In this document: piece after piece, positions 19,601-27,819 of the stretch
Numbering within the stretch: the stretch's first letter is position 1
Layout: each line of letters opens with the position of its first letter
Assembly: GCA_900542425.1 (NCBI GenBank)
Contig: UQNQ01000005.1
Span: forward strand, 21,895 to 85,894
Direction of reading: 5' to 3'
DNA length: 64,000 nucleotides
Source: an uncultured Eubacteriales bacterium
GTDB taxonomy: Bacteria > Bacillota > Clostridia > Oscillospirales > CAG-272
Made by a program: the position numbers and the translations under genes
Notes under the pieces: generated by a model
Databases searched by the model: none
Told to the model about the DNA's origin: nothing
What the model saw: only the letters and a program-made list of their open reading frames with translations

Positions 19601-20170
19601 CGCGGCGACGCGATTACAGAAGGAAATCTTGCTCCTACGGATATTACGAGAATCAAAGGTCTTTCTGAGGCTTATGACTATATTATCCGTGAGGTTCAGA
19701 GAGTTTACCGGATTCAGGATATTGAAATCAATGACAAGCATATCGAGGTTATTGCAAGACAGATGACACGCAAGGTACGCATCGAAGACAGCGGTGATAC
19801 CGATTTGCTGTACGGAACTGTGGTTGATATCGCGGAATTCCGTGAGGCAAATGCCGAAATAGAACGCCGTATTGCGGAAGGCGACCGTACAATCCGTCCT
19901 GCAACGGCAACACCGATTCTGCTTGGCATTACCAAAGCCGCACTGCAGACGGAGTCATTCCTTTCCGCAGCATCTTTCCAGGAAACCACGAGAGTTCTTA
20001 CGGAGGCGGCGATCAAGGGCAAGGTGGATAATCTTATCGGACTGAAGGAAAATGTCATCATCGGAAAACTGATTCCGGCGGGAACCGGACTGCAGGTATA
20101 TCGGGATATTGAGGTTGTCAAGAACGATGACCCCGCTGAAAATGACTTTGTCGAGGAATCTGCAAGTTGA
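16616..20170 (+). CDS. rpoC: DNA-directed RNA polymerase subunit beta'
   Basis: The 1184-residue subunit carries the catalytic magnesium site. The N-terminal zinc site is CACGKYKRVRYKGKTCEKCG in form (four Cys, residues about 60-78). The active-site loop reads NADFDGDQMPVHVPLS, where residue 455 is Pro instead of the usual Ala. The second zinc site is CKCKYGVCAHCYG, and the trigger-loop region MRTFHTGGIAGSDITQGLPR is intact. It is translationally close to rpoB, with AAGGAGAG before the ATG. A strong terminator follows, so the ribosomal genes downstream have their own promoter. Confidence 0.98.
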   Translation: MSKNVFDSIKIGLASPEMIRSWSYGEVTKPETINYRTLRPERDGLFCERIFGPTKDWECACGKYKRVRYKGKTCEKCGVEVTTKKVRRERMGHIELAAPVSHIWYFKATPSRMGLLLDISPRLLEKVIYFGQYIVLDPGNTPLEKKQMLTETEYHQMYEKYENDFRVGMGAEAIKELLQEIDIEKTSKQLKEELDAASGQKKLRIIKRLEVFEAFRKSGNKPEWMILDAIPVIPPEIRPMVQLDGGRFATSDLNDLYRSVINRNNRLKKLLELMAPEIIIKNEKRMLQEAVDALIDNGRHGKPVTGSSSRPLKSLSEMLRGKQGRFRQNLLGKRVDYSGRSVIVVGPTLKIYQCGLPKEMALELFKPFVMKRLVETQNASNIKDAKKKVDKASPEVWDALENVIKDHPVLLNRAPTLHRLSIQAFEPVLVEGRAIKLHPLVCTAFNADFDGDQMPVHVPLSSEAQAEARFLMLSANNFLKPVDGKAVTVPSQDMVLGSYYLTIDRDGEPGAGSIFRDFDEAMMAYENGLLGLHAPIKVRISREIDGVLHTGIIDATLGRLIFNKPIPQDLGFVDRSKPENLLKLEIDFPTAKKQLGQIVDRTIKTHGPTVTAQVLDDIKANGYKYSTKASISISVSDMTVPAEKKEIVAQAERDVEKITRNFRRGLLSDDERYGSVIKVWEQATKDVTQALQDCLDRYNSIKMMSDSGARGSIAQMRQLAGMRGLMFATNGKTMEIPIKANFREGLNVLEYFIGARGSRKSLSDTALKTADSGYLTRRLVDVSQDVIVREEDCGTTEGIWVSDVKDGNEIIEPLIDRLPGRFVIGDVTDPATGAVLAHDGDMLTAAQAKAIVDAGVERVHVRSILKCKCKYGVCAHCYGSDLATGKKVSVGEAVGIIAAQSIGEPGTQLTMRTFHTGGIAGSDITQGLPRVEELFEARRPKKTATVSEVSGIAEIQDAKRSRNIIIRNAAETGTDVVYAVPYGTKILIKSGDFVTRGDAITEGNLAPTDITRIKGLSEAYDYIIREVQRVYRIQDIEINDKHIEVIARQMTRKVRIEDSGDTDLLYGTVVDIAEFREANAEIERRIAEGDRTIRPATATPILLGITKAALQTESFLSAASFQETTRVLTEAAIKGKVDNLIGLKENVIIGKLIPAGTGLQVYRDIEVVKNDDPAENDFVEESAS

Positions 20171-20213
20171 TTTTGAAGTCCTGATTGTATCAAACGTATG
20201 CCGTACTACGGAT

Positions 20214-20262
20214 ATGACAAAGTCTGCGGGCTTTTGCCCTGCGGACTTTGTCATTTGTTTTT
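20214..20262 (+). terminator. Terminator after rpoC
   Basis: TGACAAAGTC pairs with GACTTTGTCA and inner GGGC pairs with GCCC over a TTTT loop. TTTGTTTTTG follows. Confidence 0.88.
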
Positions 20263-20389
20263 GTCGAGGCATGACACCCGGTATTTTCATATCAACTGAT
20301 ATTTTGTACGGGAAAGAATTTTGACAGTGCATAAAAAGACTAAGACCGGAAAAATATTGAGGATTTTACGATTTTTTTTCATATTTGCG

Positions 20390-20418
20390 TTGACAATACG
20401 GAAATTTGGTGATATTAT
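20390..20418 (+). promoter_or_regulatory. Promoter of the L7Ae-rpsL-rpsG-fusA-tuf unit
   Basis: TTGACA (20390-20395), a 17-bp spacer and TATTAT (20413-20418). It sits between the rpoC terminator and the L7Ae-family gene. Nothing else was seen in this 337-bp gap. Confidence 0.8.
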
Positions 20419-20507
20419 ATAAGATAGCTATATATGCGGAAATACTGTCTTTTTATCGTTTTGTTTTTCGAACGCATTATTTTTCTGGAAAGGATTTTGG
20501 ATTCAAA

Positions 20508-20750
20508 ATGTCATCTGACAGTACTGTGCCTGTGATTGTCGCAGGCTTTAATCAATCAAAAAAGCATATCAAAGGCAGAACGGCAAAAACGGTTTTTATC
20601 GCTTCCGACGCTGAGGGAAAAATCGTTTCCGCTGTTACGGAACTCTGCCGCGAAAGCGGTATAGAGTTGGATGCCGCACGCACAAAATCTGAGCTTGGAA
20701 AAATGTGCGGTATTGATGTGGACTGCGCGGTATGTGTTGTCCTGAAATAG
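20508..20750 (+). CDS. L7Ae/L30e-family RNA-binding protein (YbxF/RplGB-like)
   Basis: An 80-residue protein lies between rpoC and rpsL, the position of ybxF in Bacillus. The core KGRTAKTVFIASDAEGKIV...LCRESGIEL...SELGKMCGIDVDCAVCVVL (shortened) follows the L7Ae fold, which binds kink-turn RNA. I chose the ATG at 20508 since GGATTCAAA precedes it and family members start here; a longer frame to 20406 would overlap the promoter region. It may bind ribosomal or riboswitch kink-turns, including the SAM-I riboswitch further down. Confidence 0.85.
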   Translation: MSSDSTVPVIVAGFNQSKKHIKGRTAKTVFIASDAEGKIVSAVTELCRESGIELDAARTKSELGKMCGIDVDCAVCVVLK

Positions 20751-20825
20751 CCAATACGGTCGGTTCCGAAAAGGAATCGGCAGTATCTATAAACAAAATC
20801 AAATTCTGAAAAAAGGAGGTTTAAC

Positions 20826-21248
20826 ATGCCAACATTTAATCAGCTCGTTCGCAACGGCCGTGAGAAAAAGGAGTATAAGTCTAAAGCGCCTGTGCTTCAG
20901 AAAGGCTTCAATTCCCTTACAAAGTCTCCGACAAATCTCAGCTCTCCTCAAAAGAGAGGCGTTTGCACAAAGGTTTATACGACGACGCCGAAAAAGCCGA
21001 ACTCCGCTCTTCGTAAGGTTGCCAAGGTGAAATTTACCAATGGAATGGAAGCAATCTGCTATATTCCTGGTATCGGACACAATCTTCAAGAACACTCCGT
21101 TGTGCTGATCCGCGGCGGTAGAGTTCGTGACCTGCCTGGTGTGCGTTATCACATCATCCGCGGCACTCTTGATACGCAAGGCGTTGCCAACCGGAAGCAG
21201 GGTCGCTCCCTTTACGGCGCAAAGCGCGGTAAAAAGACCGGCAAATAA
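20826..21248 (+). CDS. rpsL: 30S ribosomal protein S12
   Basis: The 140-residue protein has the signature TTPKKPNSALRKVAKV and GHNLQEHSVVLIRGGRV. It lines the decoding centre. The N-terminal region is about 13 residues longer than the E. coli protein. The position equal to E. coli Lys88 is Arg (residue 101, codon CGT at 21126-21128), while the Lys43 position is kept. A strong AAGGAGG site precedes the ATG. Confidence 0.98.
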   Translation: MPTFNQLVRNGREKKEYKSKAPVLQKGFNSLTKSPTNLSSPQKRGVCTKVYTTTPKKPNSALRKVAKVKFTNGMEAICYIPGIGHNLQEHSVVLIRGGRVRDLPGVRYHIIRGTLDTQGVANRKQGRSLYGAKRGKKTGK

Positions 21249-21427
21249 AGCTGCCGGACGAGGTATTTAACATTCTGATCGCATGTGATTCCTGATTTTA
21301 AGAGATTTGTTTATATCCCCCTTTTTGGTGGTATGGCACCATCTTTCAAAACGGAAGTTCGCACGATCGGGAGGAAACTTTCGAGTACCTATGATATCAT
21401 GAAATTTTAATGAAGGAGGGAATAACA

Positions 21428-21898
21428 GTGCCAAGAAGAGGTCAAATTTCCAAAAGAGATGTGCTGCCGGATCCGCTTTATAATTCCAAGCTTGTAACAA
21501 AGCTTGTGAACAATGTCATGCTGGACGGTAAAAAAGGCGTTGCTCAGAAAATCGTTTATGATGCATTTGCGACGGTAGAAGCAAAAACCGGCAAACCTGC
21601 GCTGGAGGCTTTTCAGCAGGCGCTTGAAAACATCATGCCGGTGCTTGAAGTCAAGGCCCGCCGTCTCGGTGGTTCGACTTATCAGGTTCCGATGGAGGTT
21701 CGTGCTGAAAGAAGACAGACGCTCGGACTTCGTTGGCTGGTTCTCTATGCGAGAAAACGCGGTGAGAGAACCATGGCGGAAAAGCTTTCTGCAGAAATTG
21801 TCGATGCGCTCGGAAATACCGGCGCCGCGGTAAAGAAGAAAGAAGAAACGCACAAAATGGCGGAAGCAAACAGAGCTTTTGCACATTTCAGATATTAA
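21428..21898 (+). CDS. rpsG: 30S ribosomal protein S7
   Basis: The 156-residue protein begins PRRGQISKRDVLPDP after a GTG start. The GTG at 21428 is chosen because AAGGAGGG lies 9 bases before it; an ATG at 21410 is part of that site. S7 nucleates assembly of the 30S head and contacts the E-site. Length and the MAEANRAFAHFRY end are normal. The 179-bp gap after rpsL is larger than usual and may hold leader structure. Confidence 0.97.
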   Translation: MPRRGQISKRDVLPDPLYNSKLVTKLVNNVMLDGKKGVAQKIVYDAFATVEAKTGKPALEAFQQALENIMPVLEVKARRLGGSTYQVPMEVRAERRQTLGLRWLVLYARKRGERTMAEKLSAEIVDALGNTGAAVKKKEETHKMAEANRAFAHFRY

Positions 21899-21960
21899 TG
21901 CCTTTCCTCTATGGAAAATCGGCATAAATTCATGTATACAAAAGGTTAAGGAGCAAAAAT

Positions 21961-24039
21961 ATGGCTAGAGAATACCCATTGGAATCTACACGTAATATCG
22001 GTATTATGGCTCATATTGATGCAGGAAAAACAACAACAACGGAAAGAATCCTTTTCTATACCGGAAAGACTCACAAGCTCGGCGAAGTTCATGACGGAGC
22101 CGCAACGATGGACTGGATGGAACAGGAGCAGGAAAGAGGTATCACCATTACTTCTGCCGCGACGACGTGTTATTGGAAGGGAAATCGTATCAATATTATT
22201 GATACGCCCGGACACGTGGATTTTACGGTAGAAGTTGAGCGTTCGCTTCGCGTGCTTGACGGAGCGGTTACGGTTCTTTGCGCCAAGGGCGGTGTAGAAC
22301 CGCAGTCTGAAACTGTTTGGCGTCAGGCTGACAAATATCAGGTCCCGAGAATGGCTTATGTCAACAAAATGGACATAACGGGCGCGGATTTTTACCGCGT
22401 TGTCAAGATGATCAAGGACCGCCTCAAAGCAAACCCTGTGCCGATACAGCTTCCTATAGGCAAAGAGGATACGTTCCGCGGTATTGTTGATCTGATCAAT
22501 ATGGAAGCCGATATTTATTATGACGATCTCGGCAAGGATATCCGTGTGGAACCCATTCCCGAGGACATGAAAGAGCTTGCTGAGGAATACAGACAGCAGA
22601 TGATTGAGTCTATTGCGGAAACGGATGAAGCATTGTTCGAGAAATATTGCGCAGGAGAAGACATTTCTGAGAATGAGCTGAAAAAAGCTCTGCGTAAGGC
22701 AACCATTGCCAACACCATTGTTCCCGTCGTTTGCGGAACATCTTATCGCAATAAGGGTGTACAAAAGCTTCTTGATGCGATTATCGATTATATGCCTGCA
22801 CCGACAGATATTCCCCATATCAAGGGAATCAATCCGGATACGGATGAGGAGGAGGAAAGACCGTCCTCCGACGACGCGCCGTTTGCTGCACTGGCATTTA
22901 AGATTATGACCGACCCGTATGTCGGAAAGCTCTGCTTCTTCCGCGTGTATTCCGGTAGCATTGGCGCTGGAGAAACGGCTCTCAATACCGAAAAAGGTCA
23001 GAGAGAACGGTTCGGACGTATTCTGCAGATGCATGCCAATGAAAGAAAAGACATTGATCGTGTTTATGCCGGTGATATCGCTGCGATTGTCGGTACAAAA
23101 AATACGACAACGGGAGATACGCTCTGCGACGAAAAGTTCCCGATCATTTTGGAATCTATGGAATTCCCGGAGCCGGTTATCAAGGTTGCGATCGAACCGA
23201 AGACAAAATCCGGTCAGGAGAAGATGGGCATCGCTCTTGCCAAATTGGCGGAGGAAGATCCCACATTCCGCGCTTACACCGACGAAGAAACGGGACAGAC
23301 CATCATTGCCGGTATGGGTGAGCTTCACTTGGAAATCATTGTGGACAGACTCTTGCGTGAGTTCAAAGTGGAAGCAAATGTCGGTAAACCGCAGGTGTCT
23401 TATAAGGAGACCATTACCAAAGCGGAGGATGAAGACTGCAAATATGCACGTCAGTCCGGCGGTAAAGGTCAATACGGTCATGTTAAGATTCATATTGAGC
23501 CCAATGAGCCCGGAAAGGGATATGAATTTATCAACAAGGTTGTCGGCGGTGCGATTCCGAAGGAATATATTCCTGCAGTCGATGCCGGTATTCAAGGTGC
23601 GATGCAGGCAGGCGTTCTGGCTGGATATAATGTCGTTGACGTGAAGGTAACACTTTATGACGGTTCTTATCATGAGGTAGACTCCTCTGAAATGGCGTTT
23701 AAGATTGCCGGTTCTATGGCATTCAAAAACGCAATGAGAAGGGCCAACCCTATCCTCACAGAACCGATTATGAAGGTTGTTGTTATCACACCGGACGATT
23801 ATATGGGTGACGTTATGGGAGATATCAACTCCCGCCGCGGTCAGATCCAGTCGATGGAACCGATTGCAGGTGCCCAACAGATCACGGCGATGATCCCGCT
23901 TTCCAATATGTTTGGTTATGCAACGGATCTTCGCTCAAAAACGCAGGGACGCGGTCAATATTCTATGGAGCCGAGTCATTTCGCAGAGGTCCCGAAGAAT
24001 ATTGCGGCAGATATTATTGCCGGCAGAGCCGCAAAATAA
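21961..24039 (+). CDS. fusA: Translation elongation factor G
   Basis: The 692-residue GTPase drives ribosomal translocation. The G-motifs are AHIDAGKTT (G1), RGITITSAA (G2), DTPGHVDF (G3) and NKMD (G4). Domains II to V follow, with the domain IV loop YGHVKIHIEP and the C-terminal SMEPSHFAEVP. Length is normal. AAGGAG precedes the ATG, 62 bp after rpsG. Confidence 0.98.
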   Translation: MAREYPLESTRNIGIMAHIDAGKTTTTERILFYTGKTHKLGEVHDGAATMDWMEQEQERGITITSAATTCYWKGNRINIIDTPGHVDFTVEVERSLRVLDGAVTVLCAKGGVEPQSETVWRQADKYQVPRMAYVNKMDITGADFYRVVKMIKDRLKANPVPIQLPIGKEDTFRGIVDLINMEADIYYDDLGKDIRVEPIPEDMKELAEEYRQQMIESIAETDEALFEKYCAGEDISENELKKALRKATIANTIVPVVCGTSYRNKGVQKLLDAIIDYMPAPTDIPHIKGINPDTDEEEERPSSDDAPFAALAFKIMTDPYVGKLCFFRVYSGSIGAGETALNTEKGQRERFGRILQMHANERKDIDRVYAGDIAAIVGTKNTTTGDTLCDEKFPIILESMEFPEPVIKVAIEPKTKSGQEKMGIALAKLAEEDPTFRAYTDEETGQTIIAGMGELHLEIIVDRLLREFKVEANVGKPQVSYKETITKAEDEDCKYARQSGGKGQYGHVKIHIEPNEPGKGYEFINKVVGGAIPKEYIPAVDAGIQGAMQAGVLAGYNVVDVKVTLYDGSYHEVDSSEMAFKIAGSMAFKNAMRRANPILTEPIMKVVVITPDDYMGDVMGDINSRRGQIQSMEPIAGAQQITAMIPLSNMFGYATDLRSKTQGRGQYSMEPSHFAEVPKNIAADIIAGRAAK

Positions 24040-24107
24040 TGAAAAATCATGTTCGAATTTTTTCGGACGGTGAATTTTCAAAATTGAAATCATATTAAAA
24101 AATAAAA

Positions 24108-24122
24108 TGCGAACCATTCGCA
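24108..24122 (+). repeat. Short hairpin before the tuf ribosome binding site
   Basis: TGCGAA and TTCGCA flank a CCA loop six bases before AAGGAGG. It may slow or protect the 5' end of the tuf region in the mRNA. The role is unknown. Confidence 0.4.
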
Positions 24123-24141
24123 AATCAAGGAGGATTTTTCA

Positions 24142-25347
24142 ATGGCAAAGGCTAAATTCGAAAGAACAAAACCCCATGTTAACATTGGTACAATTGGTCA
24201 CGTTGACCATGGTAAGACCACTCTTACCGCTGCTATCACCAAAACGCTTTCTCTGAAGAACGGCAACGTCGAATTCCTCGCTTATGATCAGATCGACAAT
24301 GCACCGGAAGAGAGAGCTCGTGGTATCACAATTAACACAAGACACGTCGAGTACGAGACGGATACCCGTCACTATGCGCACGTTGACTGCCCCGGACACG
24401 CTGACTATGTAAAGAACATGATTACCGGTGCTGCTCAGATGGACGGCGCGATTCTCGTTGTTGCGGCTTCCGACGGTCCTCTGCAGCAGACACGCGAGCA
24501 CGTTCTGCTTGCCCGTCAGGTAGGCGTTCCCGCAATCGTTGTATTCCTGAACAAATGCGACCTCGTTGATGACGAAGAACTGCTTGAACTCGTTGAGATG
24601 GACGTTCGTGATCTGCTTTCTCAGTATGATTTCCCGGGCGACGACACTCCGATTATTCGTGGTTCCGCAAGAGAAGCGCTTGAGTCTACCAACAAGGATA
24701 TCAATGCTCCTGAGTACAAATGCATTCTTGAACTTATGGATGCTGTTGACAGCTATATTCCTACTCCTGAAAGAAAATCCGATCTTCCGTTCCTGATGCC
24801 TGTTGAGGACGTATTCTCCATTACAGGTCGTGGTACGGTTGCTACGGGTAGAGTTGAGAGAGGTACTGTTAAAGTCGGCGATGAGGTTGAAATCATCGGT
24901 CTTACTGAGGAAAGAAAGAAAACCACCGTTACCGGCGTTGAAATGTTCAAGAAACTTCTTGATCAGGCAGAAGCGGGCGACAATATCGGTGCTCTTCTTC
25001 GTGGTATTCAGAAAGACGAGATTGAAAGAGGTCAGGTTCTTTGCAAACCCGGCACGATCAATCCTCATACAAAATTCAAAGGTCACGTTTACGTTCTGAC
25101 CGAAAAAGAAGGCGGACGTAAGAAACCCTTCCTTGCCGGATACAGACCGCAGTTCTATTTTAGAACAACTGACGTTACCGGTGTTATCGAGCTTCCCGAT
25201 GGTGTTGAGATGTGCCGTCCTGGCGATAACGTTGATATGACCGTTGAGCTCATTACACCTATCGCAATTGAACAGGGACTCCGTTTTGCTATCCGTGAAG
25301 GCGGCAGAACCGTTGGTTCCGGTGTCGTTTCCGAGATTATCGCATAA
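24142..25347 (+). CDS. tuf: Translation elongation factor Tu
   Basis: The 401-residue GTPase delivers aminoacyl-tRNA. Motifs are GHVDHGKTT (G1), RGITINTRHVEY (switch I, with Arg where Ala or Ser is usual), DCPGHADYVKNM (G3), NKCDLVDD (G4) and SAREALE (G5). Domains II and III are complete and end GSGVVSEIIA. AAGGAGG precedes the start, and a strong terminator follows. Confidence 0.98.
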   Translation: MAKAKFERTKPHVNIGTIGHVDHGKTTLTAAITKTLSLKNGNVEFLAYDQIDNAPEERARGITINTRHVEYETDTRHYAHVDCPGHADYVKNMITGAAQMDGAILVVAASDGPLQQTREHVLLARQVGVPAIVVFLNKCDLVDDEELLELVEMDVRDLLSQYDFPGDDTPIIRGSAREALESTNKDINAPEYKCILELMDAVDSYIPTPERKSDLPFLMPVEDVFSITGRGTVATGRVERGTVKVGDEVEIIGLTEERKKTTVTGVEMFKKLLDQAEAGDNIGALLRGIQKDEIERGQVLCKPGTINPHTKFKGHVYVLTEKEGGRKKPFLAGYRPQFYFRTTDVTGVIELPDGVEMCRPGDNVDMTVELITPIAIEQGLRFAIREGGRTVGSGVVSEIIA

Positions 25348-25362
25348 GATATTTATGCGTTC

Positions 25363-25395
25363 AAGAAAAAAGGACGCGCAGCGTCCTTTTTTCTT
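25363..25395 (+). terminator. Terminator after tuf
   Basis: AAGAAAAAAGGACGC pairs with GCGTCCTTTTTTCTT across a three-base loop. Confidence 0.92.
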
Positions 25396-25421
25396 GCCAG
25401 TTATATTGATATTGAAATCCA

Positions 25422-25533
25422 TATCTTTGGGGGTTGGTGAAATTCCACATCGGCGGTAAAGTCCGCGAACGCCGAAAGGCGCCGAACAGGTGTAATTCCT
25501 GTACCGACGGTATAGTCCGGATGAGAAAAGATA
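25422..25533 (+). promoter_or_regulatory. FMN riboswitch (RFN element) upstream of ribU
   Basis: The conserved blocks are in order: GGGTTGGTGAAATTCC, GGCGGTAAAGTCCGCGA, GAACAGGTGTAATTCCTG, TACCGACGGTATAGTCCGGA and the closing GATGAGAAAAGAT. P1 pairs ATCTTT with AAAGAT. It senses FMN and here should turn off the riboflavin transporter. Its promoter must lie in the 25-bp gap after the tuf terminator or overlap it. Confidence 0.96.
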
Positions 25534-25540
25534 AAAAATG

Positions 25541-25588
25541 GGTGCAGTTCTTTCTGCGCCGTCCCCCCTTTTTTGGGGGATTTTTTTA
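25541..25588 (+). terminator. Expression platform of the FMN riboswitch
   Basis: GGTGCAG pairs with CTGCGCC (25541-25560). A second stem, CCCCCC with GGGGG over a T-rich loop, ends in TTTTTTT (25561-25587). This is a transcription-termination type of control. Confidence 0.88.
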
Positions 25589-25621
25589 TCTTTCCGAATC
25601 AAAATTTTTTGGGAGGATAGA

Positions 25622-26314
25622 ATGAAAACCTATAACATAAAACGCTATGCAATGCTTGCTATGTTTGCAGCGCTTGCTTATGCAAGTTTGTACGCATTCC
25701 GCATCAGCGGAATCGGCGGATTTTTGACATTTGACGTCAAGGACGCCTTGATTACACTCTGTGCAATGCTTTTTGGACCGGTATCCGGTGTCGTTATTGC
25801 TCTTTTGGTGTCTCTTCTTGAAATGGTAACCGTCAGCGGAACAGGACCGTGGGGCTTTCTTATGAACTTTGTTTCCAGTGCCGTGTTTGCGGCAGTCGGA
25901 AGCGCGGTTTATCGCTATATGCCGAGACTGAAAAAGACACTTCCCGGCGCTGTACTGGGACTTGTTTATTCGGTTTTGGCAATGACTTTTTGCATGTTGC
26001 TGATGAATCTTTGGGTGACACCGATTTATTACGGTATTTCCGTAGAAGCTGTGAAAGAGATGATTTTCCCGCTCCTTTTGCCATTCAATTTGATTAAGGC
26101 GACAATGAACGCTGCGATTGTCTTAGTGCTGTATAAGCCTCTTTCCACAGTACTGAAGCGTTTAAAGGTCGTTGAAGGTGTTCCGGAAAACTTCCGTTTT
26201 GACAAAACGACGGTCATGATGCTGATTGCAGGTGTTGTTTTAATTGCGGTTTGCACCATTCTTTTGATTGTTGCGATGGACGGTCAATTTCAGCTGATAA
26301 AACCTCAATCATAG
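25622..26314 (+). CDS. ribU: Riboflavin ECF transporter S component, RibU type
   Basis: The 230-residue protein has six predicted membrane helices and starts MKTYNIKRYAMLAMFAALAY. It should bind riboflavin and use a shared ECF energy module coded elsewhere. The FMN riboswitch directly upstream supports the substrate. GGGAGG precedes the ATG; an open frame extending to 25538 runs through the terminator and is not used. The C-terminal half ends in a seventh hydrophobic stretch with a short tail, which is slightly longer than usual. Confidence 0.92.
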   Translation: MKTYNIKRYAMLAMFAALAYASLYAFRISGIGGFLTFDVKDALITLCAMLFGPVSGVVIALLVSLLEMVTVSGTGPWGFLMNFVSSAVFAAVGSAVYRYMPRLKKTLPGAVLGLVYSVLAMTFCMLLMNLWVTPIYYGISVEAVKEMIFPLLLPFNLIKATMNAAIVLVLYKPLSTVLKRLKVVEGVPENFRFDKTTVMMLIAGVVLIAVCTILLIVAMDGQFQLIKPQS

Positions 26315-26343
26315 CATCTTTGCATATTTTTTGTCGATATCTC

Positions 26344-26372
26344 TTGCAATCAACGGAAAAATATGTTATACT
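26344..26372 (+). promoter_or_regulatory. Promoter of the SAM riboswitch-metK unit
   Basis: TTGCAA (26344-26349), a 17-bp spacer and TATACT (26367-26372). The start near 26379 is just before the riboswitch. Confidence 0.75.
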
Positions 26373-26386
26373 ATACAAAAATAAAG

Positions 26387-26468
26387 CTTATCAAGAGCGG
26401 CTGAGGGACTGGCCCGATGAAGCCCGGCAACCTGTCAGGGGATAAGGTGCCAATTCCCGACAGATGAG
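26387..26468 (+). promoter_or_regulatory. SAM-I (S-box) riboswitch
   Basis: The conserved core is visible: CTTATCAAGAGCGGCTGAG, GGACTGGCCCGATGAAGCCC, GGCAACCTGTCAGGGGATAA (in part) and AAGGTGCCAATTCC. P1 pairs CTTATC with GATGAG. It binds S-adenosylmethionine and controls metK. Confidence 0.96.
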
Positions 26469-26478
26469 TATGATATTC

Positions 26479-26515
26479 AAGCTCGCTTTCGGGACGAACG
26501 AAAGCGAGCTTTTTG
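26479..26515 (+). terminator. SAM riboswitch terminator
   Basis: AAGCTCGCTTTC pairs with GAAAGCGAGCTT over a GGGACGAAC loop and is followed by T5, so SAM binding should end transcription. Confidence 0.92.
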
Positions 26516-26563
26516 TTTCGTTTTCCGGCCAGACTTGCCACAGCGGCAGAAAGGAAAAACAAC

Positions 26564-27757
26564 ATGGAGAAAAAATATTTTTCGACGGAATCGGTGACAG
26601 AAGGACATCCTGACAAATTATGTGACAGGATATCGGATTCCATTTTGGATAAAATTTTGGAGTCTGATCCGATGGCTCGGGTGGCGTGTGAAACATGTGC
26701 GACGACCGGACTTGTTATGGTAATGGGAGAAATTACGACTTCCGCCTATGTAGACATTGCGGAAACCGTTCGTTCGGCGATTGCGGATATCGGATATAAT
26801 CGGCCGGAATACGGCTTTGATGCTTCATCCTGTGCCGTACTCAATTCGATTCATGAACAGTCGCCTGACATCGCGCTCGGAGTGGATCGGTGTTTTGAAG
26901 CAAAAATAGGAGAGCAGAACGATCAGTATGATGTCGGCGCCGGTGATCAGGGAATGGTGTTCGGATATGCCTGTGATGAGACAAAAACTTTTATGCCGCT
27001 CGGCTATGTGCTCGCGACAGATCTTGCAAAACGATTGACGAAGGTGCGTAAGGACGGCGTTTTGCCATATCTGCGTCCGGATGGAAAAACACAGGTCACG
27101 GTGGAATATGACGGGGATCGTCCGGTAAGACTGGATAGTATTGTCGTTTCTACACAGCATGATCCGGATGTAACGCTTGAAAAAATCCGTGAGGATATGA
27201 TAGAACATGTGATAAAGCCTGTCATACCGGAGGATTTCCTTGACAAGAAGACAAAAATTTATGTCAATCCGACGGGGCGTTTTGTTATCGGCGGACCGCA
27301 GGGTGACAGCGGTTTGACAGGCAGAAAGATTATTGTTGATACCTATGGCGGATACGGTAGACATGGCGGAGGGGCATTTTCCGGTAAAGATCCGACGAAA
27401 GTAGACCGGAGCGCAAGCTATGCCGCGCGATATGTTGCAAAAAATATTGTCGCGGCAGGTCTGGCAAAGAAATGCGAAGTCCAGATTTCTTACGCAATTG
27501 GCGTGGCAAAGCCGCTTTCGGTGAATGTCAATACATTCGGTACCGGAGCGGTAGCAGATGAAACCATTGAGGAAGCGGTCCGTGAAACGGTAGATCTGCG
27601 TCCGGCGGCGATTATTGATGCCTTTGCTTTACGCCGGCCGATTTATTCCGCACTCTCTGCCTATGGTCATTTTGGCAGGGAAGATCTGAACGTTGGATGG
27701 GAAAAAACCGATCTTGTCGAGATTCTGTGTGAAAAAGTTGGTGCTTTAAAGAGATAA
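26564..27757 (+). CDS. metK: S-adenosylmethionine synthetase
   Basis: The 397-residue enzyme makes SAM from methionine and ATP. It has FSTESVTEGHPDKLCDRISD, GAGDQGMVFGYACDET and GGAFSGKDPTKVDRSASYAAR, with Lys and His residues of the active site in place. The ATG at 26564 has AAAGGAAA upstream; an open frame to 26513 starts inside the terminator. Feedback by SAM through the riboswitch is expected. Confidence 0.97.
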   Translation: MEKKYFSTESVTEGHPDKLCDRISDSILDKILESDPMARVACETCATTGLVMVMGEITTSAYVDIAETVRSAIADIGYNRPEYGFDASSCAVLNSIHEQSPDIALGVDRCFEAKIGEQNDQYDVGAGDQGMVFGYACDETKTFMPLGYVLATDLAKRLTKVRKDGVLPYLRPDGKTQVTVEYDGDRPVRLDSIVVSTQHDPDVTLEKIREDMIEHVIKPVIPEDFLDKKTKIYVNPTGRFVIGGPQGDSGLTGRKIIVDTYGGYGRHGGGAFSGKDPTKVDRSASYAARYVAKNIVAAGLAKKCEVQISYAIGVAKPLSVNVNTFGTGAVADETIEEAVRETVDLRPAAIIDAFALRRPIYSALSAYGHFGREDLNVGWEKTDLVEILCEKVGALKR

Positions 27758-27819
27758 TCACCAAAAAAGCCTCCTTTTCATATGATATGGTAAGAATCAT
27801 AGCAAGGGGGAAGCTTATC

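Noticed and set aside
18086..19741. 551-codon open frame opposite rpoC
   Set aside because: It is a shadow of rpoC with Arg/Asn/Ile-rich, protein-unlike composition.
21249..21427. Riboswitch or known ribosomal leader before rpsG
   Set aside because: I found no conserved pairing pattern that I could defend.
21946..23877. 643-codon open frame opposite fusA
   Set aside because: It is antisense to a complete EF-G gene, has no ribosome binding site and a composition set by the codon bias of the real gene.
24139..25602. 487-codon open frame opposite tuf and the FMN riboswitch
   Set aside because: It runs through the tuf terminator and the riboswitch and has no start signals.
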